DNA from: Ancylostoma caninum | Taxonomy: Eukaryota; Nematoda; Chromadorea; Rhabditida; Ancylostomatidae | Reading direction: 5' to 3' | Assembly: GCA_037903475.1 (NCBI GenBank) | Contig: JBAJFG010000445.1 | Location: forward strand, 1 to 64,000 | DNA: 64,000 nucleotides | In this document: in pieces, positions 42,975 through 54,900 of the stretch | Layout of the letters: the number at the start of each line of letters is the position of its first letter | Numbering within the stretch: position 1 is the stretch's first letter | Made by a program: the position numbers and the translations under genes | Notes under the pieces: generated by a model | The model's database searches: none | Told to the model about the DNA's origin: nothing | What the model saw: only the letters and a program-made list of their open reading frames with translations

Positions 42975-45900
42975 CTGAAATTCAGGATTTGATGGGATTC
43001 GACAACACCGAAATGCTTTTCCAACTTTCGAGAGTTTGGGGATATTTACTTTTCCTTCACACTACCTTATTAGAGTTAGTACTGGATAAAAGTCGAATAA
43101 TTGAATTCATTTAATTGTTCGTGCAGGAGTAGATCCAAAGAACTCGAAAGTTCATAAAAGGAACAGATCTAAACGCTAGATTGTCATTTCTAGAGGATTG
43201 TATGGACTGGAGGGTTAAACGTGGAAGAGGGGGTGCGGTCAGGCTCTGCGACTGGCCAATCTGTCCGACTAGCCAATCGCAGAAGCGTGTCCCACTCCAT
43301 TTGCCAGGTGTAACGCCCCATACCCGATGTATTGCTTCCTCTTCTTCAAAAATCGGATCTATAGAATTATTCGATATGCAGTTCTCAAATTTCGAATAAA
43401 TTATAGCTATCTAATGCATTACTCAGTCGTAGGTATACAGCTTATACTCCACTACTATGTCTTGATGAGTATTTTCACTTTGAGGTATTTAAATTTCCTC
43501 ACTTTAACATGTTAATAAGGGAGTAAAGACCTTCAACTTTGTCTTACTCAGAACTATGTACTGAATCCAAGATCTCTAAAGCGTGCAATATGGATAAGTC
43601 AGGATTTGCCCACTGAACGAGGACAAAAGTTAAACAAAAAGAAAAGAATAAAAAAGGAATATCCATGCAAAAAATAGAAACTCTAGTGTGATAATATGAA
43701 CAGCATGGTTGCAGGAACTGGTGTTATGATTCCATTGTACCGGACTGTCACACTGGTAATACAAACCAAGGTCCACTACAATACAATGTAATCATAATTT
43801 CAAAGTCATGTCCTTCACTCCTATCATTGAATCAATATAGCCGTGTTGTTCACCAACTTTTTAATTTTTTCTCGTTGCTACGTCTTCCTTTTATGGCAGC
43901 CTATGGGGCAATAAATAATTAAATGAATACCTGTTGTAATAAATAAAAATGGCAGCTGATAAAATGGTAGAATGACGGTTGACAAAACTATGGAATATTA
44001 AAAAATATCAAATCCATGGGATTAAAATTTTGTCCAGTACCCAAAAGTCGTGAGAATGGATAATAAGCTGAGCCCACTATCTCTCACCCAAGAAAAAGTT
44101 TTGTGTCCAGACCTTCTCAATGGTCAGTTCGGATGTACGTACCAGTCATGGATGTTTCACTAGTAAATCTAGTACAAGTAACAAGCAATGGAAAGCTGCT
44201 TACATGTATAAGGAATGAATAAATAAGTAACTCGTTAAATGTACCATTAAACAACCAAGAAAATGGGAGCAATTATCTAAGGCAGTCTATGCAAATAGTC
44301 AGTGGAATTACAAAACCGTGAAATAATAGCAATAAATGAAATTTGAAAAATATGTACAAGAAGATCAAAGAAAACATTGAATGAATTCAAAGGACACATT
44401 ATATTATTCGGACAGAGGAGCACACCTGATACTAGATTCCGCCTTGCGCAGCAGGGCCAGATTTGGCCCTTAAATTTTTTTGCGCTCAAAAATGTTCATA
44501 AAAACTAACCTAAACTACGTAGTTGCCTAGCTACATGTAACAAAGATCACTAATATTTGCTTAAATCTTGATTCAATAAGTGTTGATAAGTGGACAGTTT
44601 CTCGCCTGCAACATTCGGCCGTGATAGAGAGACCGGAATTTAGCAGTTGGCCCCTACTTATATTCTTTTATGTACTATTTAATAGTTCATACTGTGGAAA
44701 AGCTCTGTGGACGTCAGTCCTTGGGAAGCGTTACATGTTATACAAGTCAGTGTTGTATACAGCATGATGTTGAAATCCGTCCAGGTATTATAAATTTTCC
44801 TCGGGATCATATCAAGAAAATTTCCAGTCTTTTACTGAAACTAGTTCATTCGATACTCTGCTCGTTTTATGACCAAACATGGACGAGAGATCGTCAACAA
44901 TTACCCGATCTTGCTCTTTTAACGAATTCTTGTTTCTTGTTACGGAAAGAACATCGAAAAAAAGGTGTTGTCGAAATGGGAAAGTTGAGACGAAAAGGTA
45001 AAAATCACTGGAAACATCTGATTTCTAGGTTTCTGAAAGCAATCGAAAAAAGCTTTTGTTAGGGTGCATGTTTATCGAATGTAAAGCGCTTCAAAGGTGC
45101 CCAAAGTTTGCGCTCTTGTAAACCAGTACACAATATTCGCCGTTCTAGTTATTTTAGGATGCCGTTATCCATGGAAAGTTATGGGGAATTGTAGCCTGTA
45201 ATCCTTTTGCCTATCTTCTCCCAAAATGAAAGCGATAACAACTTGTTGAGCCCTTCAAAAGCAAATTATCTTTTCACTACATAGCTTGGATTTGCTCTGG
45301 TTTAGGTAAAATACGAGCAAGCTTAGGAAGCTAACCAAGCATTAGTTTTTTGCAACCTTTGTGAAATCTGCGGTAAATTTAAGCTGCTACTATAAGCGCA
45401 CTATCTCGTTATTTCTGCCTCAGGGATCTTGGTAACCTAGCTCCTACCGGTGGGCTCACCGACCACCAATAAAGTGGATTAGTTGTGCTATGATGAGGGT
45501 GAGACATGTTCGATGGCGAGCATTTTTTCAAATAGGTCGAAAATTCGAATATTCGAAAGAGAGATGCGGATTCATGGAGGAGAAACCAAAAAGGGTGTAG
45601 AGCTTTTATCTCCTCCAATACTCGAATTTTCAAATCCATTCAAATCCTTATATTATTAATTTGTTCAGTTAAACACTTACCATTTGAGTACATGCTATGT
45701 TAGGGACCAAACAGAAATAGCATGATTTTGTTGCTTTAATTAACAATATAGGAAACTATCAAACATCCAGATATTCGGTAGTGAGAAAGTCCCAAAGCTC
45801 TTCTACTCGCTCGTACAGCACTCCACTGGTCGCAAATGTTGAAACATTCAAATTTTCCATTCATCCGAAACATTCGATATTCAAAAGCAAAAGTATTCAA

Positions 45901-48900
45901 TTTCAAATTTGATTGGATTGGAAATGGTACACAAAAGAGAAAAAAACCCTAGGAGAAAAAAAAAGCCCTCTCGTTCTCGAATATCTGGATGTTAAAATTG
46001 TTTCCAAAGTTGTTAATTGAAGCAACAAAATCATTCGGTTTTTGCTTGAACCTACGTATAGTACATACATGCTTGTAGCATGTGACTCTAACTAACTACT
46101 ACATAATAACGAAATAGTTTTATTAGTTTTTAGTGAACACGAGCAGTAGAGATCCTTTAAAACTTGGCGCACTCAAACGAGAGTTAGGGTGAGGTGTCAC
46201 AGGGGACTCAAAAAGTAACCTTGGAAATTCACAGTTTTTTTTCTGATTGCTTTCAATTTCAGTTCCCCGAAGGCGTTCTATATTAGATCACAGGCGAGCC
46301 TGCTCTCGACATAAGCCAATTTCTGATTGAGGAAACCCCCAAATTTGGTCTAGCAAGGCCTTCCACTCCTGTACAGTGGACATGTACCTCTTCGGATCAA
46401 TAATTTTAATCTTCGGCGCGCCACATTTCACTTTGAGAAACGGCGTTGGCCGGGGAAAAACGCGTTGTCGCGTTTGCGGGAAATCGAAATAGTGACAAAG
46501 AGAGCGAAATGACGGCGCCTTTCATCTGCAACGCCTTCGCCTCCAGGATTACGGTAGGTGTGTGTGGGCAGTACGTCATCGTGTACATAAGCGCTGCGAG
46601 GGAGTAGATCAATAGTAAGAGCTGCTGACGAATGGTGTGTCGTTAACGATGTGACGCGCGGAAATTGGCCGCCCTACCGTACCTGTCTCTCGGTCAACTG
46701 TAGGCTTTCCGATATCTCCTGTCGTCGTTTTCTCGTCAAATATTTGTTGTAGTGAAACTCCTTCTCCAGCTCGAGCGTCTGATTCCGCGAATAGGTCTGT
46801 CGAGTGCGCTTGGATTCGCCAGACTTCGATCCTGGAATTGTAAGAAGTGCATAAAAAGGGAAGAAAAACAACAAGACAAGAAGTTCGCAAGGAATGAAAG
46901 GAATTCAAGCCAGCTGCAGGACAACACACACGCAAAGGTGCTACCGTACGCCAGCCAGCCAGCCAGTGTGAGTTGTCAGGTGGCAGGTCGCGTAGCGCAC
47001 CGAGCGCGCTGCGGCTCCTTTCATCTGTGAATTCGGATCTGCTTCCGAGATTTATGGTCGGCGCCGTTGCCACAACATAGACGGCTCGCGTATCGACGCA
47101 AAATTATGCAAATTCTCACCAACACACAGGGTTACACTTCCATATGAGAAAAGGAGTTGAATTTCTGATTTTAGGGTTTTTCAGGATTGGACTGGGGACA
47201 TGGATCTCAGTTGGTGGACGAATTTTAATGAATGAGTTGGACTGTGAATCTCTTTGTCCATTACTAAGGTCAAGTCAATGGGGACAAGTCCATTGACGCT
47301 GTGTTTCAAAACAGAGACAGTCGGGAAATCACAGAAAACCCTTTTTAGGGTTTGTCCTCCACAGAGAACTGGCCTTGTAACCACAAATTCATACTCGCTC
47401 AGGATTGGTCGTTGCCATGGATTTTTGATCCTACACTTAATCACTTTGATATCGATCGCTGACCATAGTGCTAGCCTCTACATCAAAACCAACGCATACA
47501 AAAAACAAGAGTGCGAAATATTTCAGGCTGTAGATGAATCCAGGAAAAATAGGTCACAAATCTAAAATTTAAAAGTCACAATGTCAGACACACCAATACT
47601 TTTTTTGGTTTACTGATGAGTACAGAAAGACATATTACCCCTACGATGTTTACAAGGAAGTTCACCAACTGAAAGCTGGACTTCTCCACAAAATTAAATA
47701 AAATAAATGGCTCGTCCACACTTGTTTAAATAAACCGGAACCTTCTCTTTCATGGCATTTGGTGCACATGGAACTGCTTGTTTCGAAAGGTCGGTTTCTG
47801 TCATGTTACGCTTTGTTACATCTTTCTTTAATAGTGCTTGGTTCATGGATTGATCGCGAAGTCGAAATGGACACCAAAACAAGGGAAAAGGCAAAGTGAA
47901 CAAACAAATTTTTCAGAACTTTTTCCCAAGTATAACGGTGAAATTATGAACACGTTATGATGAATGCCCACTTGCCAGCGCACTACTCTAATTTCTCATA
48001 ACTTATCATATCAGAATGATTAGGAAAAAGTTTCGGGAGTTAAAAAAAAAACACAGAGAAAGGAACTGCTTCTGTTGCAGATACATCCCCTCGCTTCTAA
48101 ATCTCCTCGGCAAGCACTTCTAGTTAAAGGCATATTCCAGTTTGAAGAGGTCAGTAGATCCTGAACCTTCTCGCAACAGTAATTTTAATGGTCCACGTCA
48201 AAAACCACAAAATGGTGGAAACACTGGCTAAAAAAGGGTTGGAATACTGATCTTGTTATTTGGGAAAGACTTACGGCAGTTCTTCTTTTCTCCTGGGGGG
48301 GGGGGGGGGAACTGGACTATAAGCTCATTCAAAAATGAAGACATAGATAATCGGGATAGGAACTCCGCAGAAGCCTAGTTAAACTGAATGTTGTAACAGC
48401 TACGCAAGCAAGCAACTCAGGAAGACACGAGCAGTGCGACGGTACCACCAGAAATTTGGGAAATTTCTTGGGCATTCCCGAGGACCTTCACTCCTACCTT
48501 AGATTTGCTGCGCTGATACATACATATAGAGGGGGCTTTCATTTCATTTTGAGCTTCTTTGAATAGTTCCAATAACAACGTATAGGCTTAGGAAGAGATC
48601 AATCTAAGGAACAGAAACGAGAAATTTAATATTCAGAAAAGGTCTAGCAGCCGGTCCTAACCTAACCCCAGAATTACCTTGCAGCTGATCCTAACCTAAC
48701 CCCAGGATTAAAGGGCCTGATGTTCTCAGAACATTTAATTTGAATTTACGAGGCATTCGAAATCACTACGCGAATTATTGTGGTAAAATCTGAAATGGCC
48801 CTAGTTCCAGAACTAGTTAAATGCAGAGGTAACATTCAGAACAAAAATAGGTCATCAATGAGGAGGAACACCTGAAGTTTTCGGAACCCTTTACAAGTGC

Positions 48901-51900
48901 ATACACACCTACCTCCCTCCCTCAACCCTCCCATCCCCGTCACTACCGTACCATCTATATCTATATCCAGGTGACACCGCATCCGCAAAATTGTGGCTCC
49001 CGAAAGTGGCTCTTTTCCGTCAACAAGTGGTCTGTGCTGACCGTGAGCTCGCCCCTACAGTATCCGGATAAAGTCCCGGTTCGATGAAATTTATGCTCAT
49101 GCGATGCACTGCGGAGCGGACGTACGACGGGGTCGTGCTGCTTGCGGCTGATTTATGGAAAACGGAATGAAAACCCAATTTGAATCGGACGCGCTTCTTT
49201 CCACATATTGCACGACAAGAAGCCCAATATCGAGCATAATTGCCTGCCAAATAAAACTCGAATTCCAGTCGGGACCCTTTCCAGCTGACAGATGATGGCA
49301 GCAGCAGCAGTACTGGAGCAGAGGATGGAAGGGGACCATGTAGGTTGACGGAACGTTAGTGTGGACGAAACGGTAGGGGTGACAAGCGACAGTAGACGAG
49401 GCTGGCTGGTGCTGGGCGCAGTCGGCTGTCTGCTGCGCGGCGTTCGGAAAAATCGATCGAACTTGGCCGATGGGGTACGGTATCGCTGGCGTTTCGCACC
49501 GAACTGGGAGCGAAAACACTGGAACGAGTCGTGGGAAGTGCTTCTGGCTCCAGAACAATGAGAGAGTGGAACTCTGGAGTGAATGTGAGGTTAAGGGGCT
49601 GAATGAGACAGTTTTTGCTGATTACTTTATTGAAACTTGAAGTCACTGTGAGCTTGACAAAGGCAACAGATCTGAACATAGGGAAATTCCAGAATGTTCC
49701 GGGAATGACTTCTACGCTTTTGTGAAGAAAAAAGTGCTTCTAAGAATACGCGTTTGAGAGAATTTTTCCTCTGCCTCCGAGTAAAAAGTAAAATTGTCAG
49801 TGCAAACGAAAAAAAATTGACAGCTCTATAACTTGACAAGGACCGAAAGAATCCCGGAATCCTATTTCTCAAAACTATTACACTACAGCAAGCGAATCAT
49901 ATATAAACACTTTATCAAGCATATTCAACACATTAAAAAAAACCCTCAAGTGGAAATGGGGCAGTAGAATTCTCTGGGGCAATAAGATCATATTTTTTGA
50001 TAACTTTTGGATTGTATGAAACTGAGAAAAGGATGAATTCTTGCACTGTTAGCACTAATGATCCCACATCTCGCTAAACTCCAGGATTTCTCACGTTTAG
50101 GTGTGACAGCTCAGTTGTTGACTACCAGACGGAAAGATTCAAATATTTCATCAGCTTCTTAAAATTCCTCAAAATAATGTTTGAACTTACTCAATTCATT
50201 TAAATGCACTCAGTGGTCAAGTAATAAAAAGGAAACCAAGAAGTGGAACTCAGAAATGTTTTGTATCGAGCGGAATTCAGCCTTCTCCACCAGGGAATTA
50301 GTGTTTGCCGTGATTTCTCTCTCCAGAAAATAGCAGAATAAACTTGCGCAAAACTAGAAATAACCGTAAAAGTATTTTCTAGTCAGGACCAGTTGCGTAG
50401 ATCCCGATTCGTTTAAAGCGGAAATTTTTTTAGAGAAAAAAGGAGATTATGAATATTTTACAACTTTGTAGAGGGCTAGGAATCGGAGCATAAGATTTCT
50501 ACAGTCTAGGGCCTTGCTAAAGAAAAGATGTACTACCGTAGAATTGTGATCTCAGGGTGCAATGCAAATTTCAATTAAAGGAAGAAACTGCTGCCACACT
50601 GGACTAAAAATTATTGGCTCGGGAAGAATGTTGCCGAGTGTTTTGCGAACAAATAGTAGATGGTTTGAGATTAAGATTCATTGAGATTTACACTGAACCA
50701 AGTGATTCGAGAACAAGCTTCATTAGGATTCAGAAGAGATAGAAGAGTTAAACCTGAAACCAGACGGAAAATCCAGAACCTTGCATTTTAACTAGTAATT
50801 TAATCCTATTCAATAAAATCATACCATATCTTCGGTAGACAACATATGAAATTTTTAAGGAGAGAAGGAATAAGGGAATAAGACGAAAAGCGACGAAGTG
50901 TTCATCTACAATACCATAATCTTTACAGAGGCCTATTAGGAATATGGAGGGGAACGGGAAGGTACGACGAAGCAGCTAACGAACTCCGTTCTTGGAACTA
51001 ACGACAAACAGTGTGAGATACTCATAGCGTCCTTAAAAACTGCTCAGATAAGTGACGATGTTATGGTAGCCATGATGAGGAGGAGGACAGGATCATGTAA
51101 CAGCTCTGGCTCGTCAAATTGTGGGTAGTATTCCAAGATCCAGAAAAAAATCCATTTCGCCTTTTAACTTGATCAGAGCCTTTTTTCCTAGCACTCGGGA
51201 GATGCACAAGATTCCGTGTATTCCCAGAGTTCCAATTTCCGTGAACCTTCTTAATTACCATAGAAAAACCAGTGAGCAATTTCGCATTCGTACCGAAAAA
51301 CTCCCAAGAAACTGCGGTCGTGTAAGGCCAGGGAGAATTAGCCTACATAGGCCACCGTCCAAAAAATGTCTTCACGTTGGAAACTTCATTACAGAGCGAA
51401 ATCATAGTGTAGAACGAAAAAGTGCTATTGGGTAAAGGCAAAAACGCGAGTCGTTAGCCTGGTTCTGGTGAAGTGTGAAGAGATGGTCAGTCGGATAGAC
51501 ACACTGGCGGAGGGCGCGCGAAATTTATGGAGAGGAGGACGCCGAGACATCGTAAAACTTCGCTTATCGCTGGCCACCGCGTTTGCCCCCGTCCTTCTGG
51601 TGGTACTGAGCAGGAATAGGGCGACGTCCTGCGCAGGACTCGCATCCAGAGACCACCTAGAAGACGCGCAGCCACATCTTTCTCTTTTTTGATCAAATCA
51701 TTTCCATTGTATCACCATGTGCTACTAAAAGTTCACTTCAAAAGCAGTTTCGCCGGCACAGCGCGACTTCATTCGGTAATGAACGCCAAGGTACGGTAGC
51801 CGGTGGCGCAGCGGCTGCGTCGCGGCCGCAGGTGTCGTCAGCGCGAACAAATACACGACAGTTGGACGCTCGCGGATGGACGATCAAAGCGGTGCCGACT

Positions 51901-54900
51901 CGGCAATAATTCAAACATTTTGACGGCTTGCACCAGTTGTTTCTCTAACGCACTCGACATGCTTTGAGGTTTCAAGAACGCCTGGCCACTGCCGTACAGA
52001 TACGAATGACTGGAGCATTTTGAAAAAAAAAAGTAATTGAGGAGAAGCCAGAGCGAAGGTAGGGGAACTTGGACTTGGATCAACGTTGGAATACCCCTAC
52101 TGTTCAGCCGGAATTGCGGGTTACGAGTTTAAGGATCGAATTAAGTAAAAATCTTTTTTTTTTGGAATGGAGCAGTTACTGCGGGGTATATGTATGAAAA
52201 TCCTGGTAATGATCGGGTGCTGACTTTATGAGGAAAAACAAAGGCATGCATTCGATCTTGAGTTCGTTCCAGTGCATTCGATCTTGGGTTCGTTTTCCGT
52301 TATAAATCCGTTATAAAGATCATGATCAGGATTTTTATACATCCCCTCCTTGTTAATGGATATTTCACGACAAGGTTGTAACAAAAATTAGCAGAAGGAT
52401 TTTTTAGCTGAGGTCATCCTCTTAGGAACGCTGGAGATGATGGTTTTCATACTTGAGAATGAACACATGGGTATAATAATAACTTCAAAATTCGATCCTG
52501 AATCAGTCGAGTATTCGAATGTTCGAAAAAAAGTGCGAATAACACATCATTGAGAAAAATACAAAGAGAGCAGTGGCAGTAGGGCTTTTCTGAATATTCG
52601 ATTTACCGGGTCATTTTCTAAGGTACTCACTAATTCATTGAAAATAATTGGGTTTTGTCCTGTTCCATATACCTAAATCATTTGAACTAATTACGTATAT
52701 AAGTTATGAATTTTGAATTATTCTAATTTTTCTTTTATTCCGCTATGATGACACTCCTAATATTTTATTTCATACATTTTTTTTCGATTTTATTCCTTAC
52801 TATTCCGCTATGCTGACACTTGTGATGCTGAATATGGTAATCCTATAATTAAGAGGCGTTCAAAAAAGTAGTTCACGGGTTTCAGGATTGAATGTCCCAG
52901 GAAATCGAAATTCAAATTTAAACGCCTTAGGGAAATTGAGCCTGAACTATAACACAATGGGCAGTTTTCCAGCACCAAGTTCGATGAACAGTATACTTCA
53001 CCTGGACCGATTTTGGAAATAGTTCCACCATTTCCAGAACCACCACCAAGGTAACTAAATTTTATAACAAGCATCGTACTCACTCCATGTCTCTTTCCAG
53101 CATTGAAACTTGGTTTTAAACGTATTCAACGAGAAGTCTGCGATATTCCCCGGATTCCCCTCCCCGAACCCTTCGTAAAAATGTTCGATATCGCAAGGCG
53201 GTGTCAGTGCAGATTTCGCCGGCTTTCCGTCGTTTCTGTCGCGGGCGCTCGTTTTTCGCGATTTTTCCGGCATGCCCATAATTTGGCTCGTCATGCCGGA
53301 TGGGGAAAATGCCGGTTCGCTGATGATGCTTCATCGTCTCAGCACCCCAGTCATCATAGAGAATGGTCTGCAATTTCACCATGAAGTCTCCTGAGCTCCA
53401 ATCCCCCGATGTGGACGAGTTTCAGGACAGCTCGGTGACGAGCTGAGTGCTGCACCCCCGGCTGTACATTATCATTTATCGGCGCTGAGAGATGGTCGCA
53501 CCTGAGGGCGGCAAAAACAAGTTGCCCACGTCGCCGCTGCATTGATTTATTGACTGAATCACACTCGCCAATGCTGTTGTAGACTCACCATGGCACTCCA
53601 GAAAGTAGGGCATACCTAGGGTTAGCTTACGAATATGGTTAGGGTGAAAGGGTAAACGTGATGACAGCTCTACCTTGGAATGCAGCTTTGAAAAACTCGA
53701 AAGAAACAACCAAAATTACAGTCAGGGCTGCCATTGTGACTGCTATATGCGCACAAATTCAAATATTCGATTTCGAATAAGTCGAAGACTCTCATTTCTA
53801 GAGAAAAGGAAGTTGCACAGTTCTAGAGGAAATATAACAATAGATTGCAAGACTCTCCCGTTTTTGAAAAATAAAATTTTCGATTTCGATTTTCCATTTC
53901 TTAATTGCTAATTAAAATAATAAAATTATTCAGTTTTTACTTGGTCGCTACTAAAAGCGCAAATCCAAGTGCTGTGTTGGATAAATAGCTATATAAATAA
54001 ATAATCACGAAGAATAAGAACGTAAGATTATCTTGGGAATCTCTGTTTCAGTCAGATGTCCCTGTACTGACGGTTTTCTGACGATATTAGGGAGAAACTC
54101 CTTAAGAGTATGTAATACATCTGGGTGAACCTATTGAAGGACAACATCCGAGGAATATCCAGGATATTTGAAGTATTTTCTAGAATTAAATTGCTTCTTT
54201 GGTGGCTTGAGTTGCACAGATACGCTTGGATTTGGAATTATTCTTGAAAACTAAAACTTTTCTTATTGAGCTAAGCGATGAGGCTATGCAGTGAGCTGTC
54301 AGATCTTAGAAGGAGTCCTGTAGCCAGGAAATTCGCAAAAAGTCAAGCATTACGTCGAAATTAGACGTTATGTGGAATTCAAAGGGAACTGAAATTTAAG
54401 AAAAAAAAATCAAGAAAAAGAAAAGCGAATCGTATCCGCCACAAAACCTCACTGTGGTCGTATTCGATTTTTACTGTATGGCACATGCATTTTATTGCTA
54501 TAAGAGCCTGTGTGGCATACAATAAAAATGAAGAAATGTATTACGAGAAAATGAAAGGGAATCTTAGTCAGAATGTCCAGGAATTCATATCAGGAAGCAC
54601 AGAGCAACCAATTCAAATTTTCGGCAGTAGCTGCCGGTAAAATTCAAAAAAGCGGGAGAAATTCTCCCATAATTTCAGAAAACTTAATCAGAAATGTACG
54701 CTTTAGATGTTTTCTAAGCAGAATTTTCCCCACATCCCAGGAAATTTTCACAAATAACATTCCCGAAAAACAATACCGTTTTTGCAGTATTCAATTTCTG
54801 AGAATTCTCTCCCACAGCGCGACGGCTGCGCTTCGCCGCCCGATCGCCCGCTCTGATCGCCCTTCTGCACGAACAAAAAAGGCTGTCAGATCGTCGCCAT

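Noticed and set aside
46609..47073. 154-codon minus-strand frame over mab-5 exon 3
   Set aside because: It is the shadow of the homeodomain exon in another frame; the true frame ends at the GTACGG donor at 46682.
48290..48312. Poly-G/poly-C runs (also near 27950, 37355, 60408 and 63355)
   Set aside because: Short homopolymers of this kind are common in nematode noncoding DNA and show no further structure.
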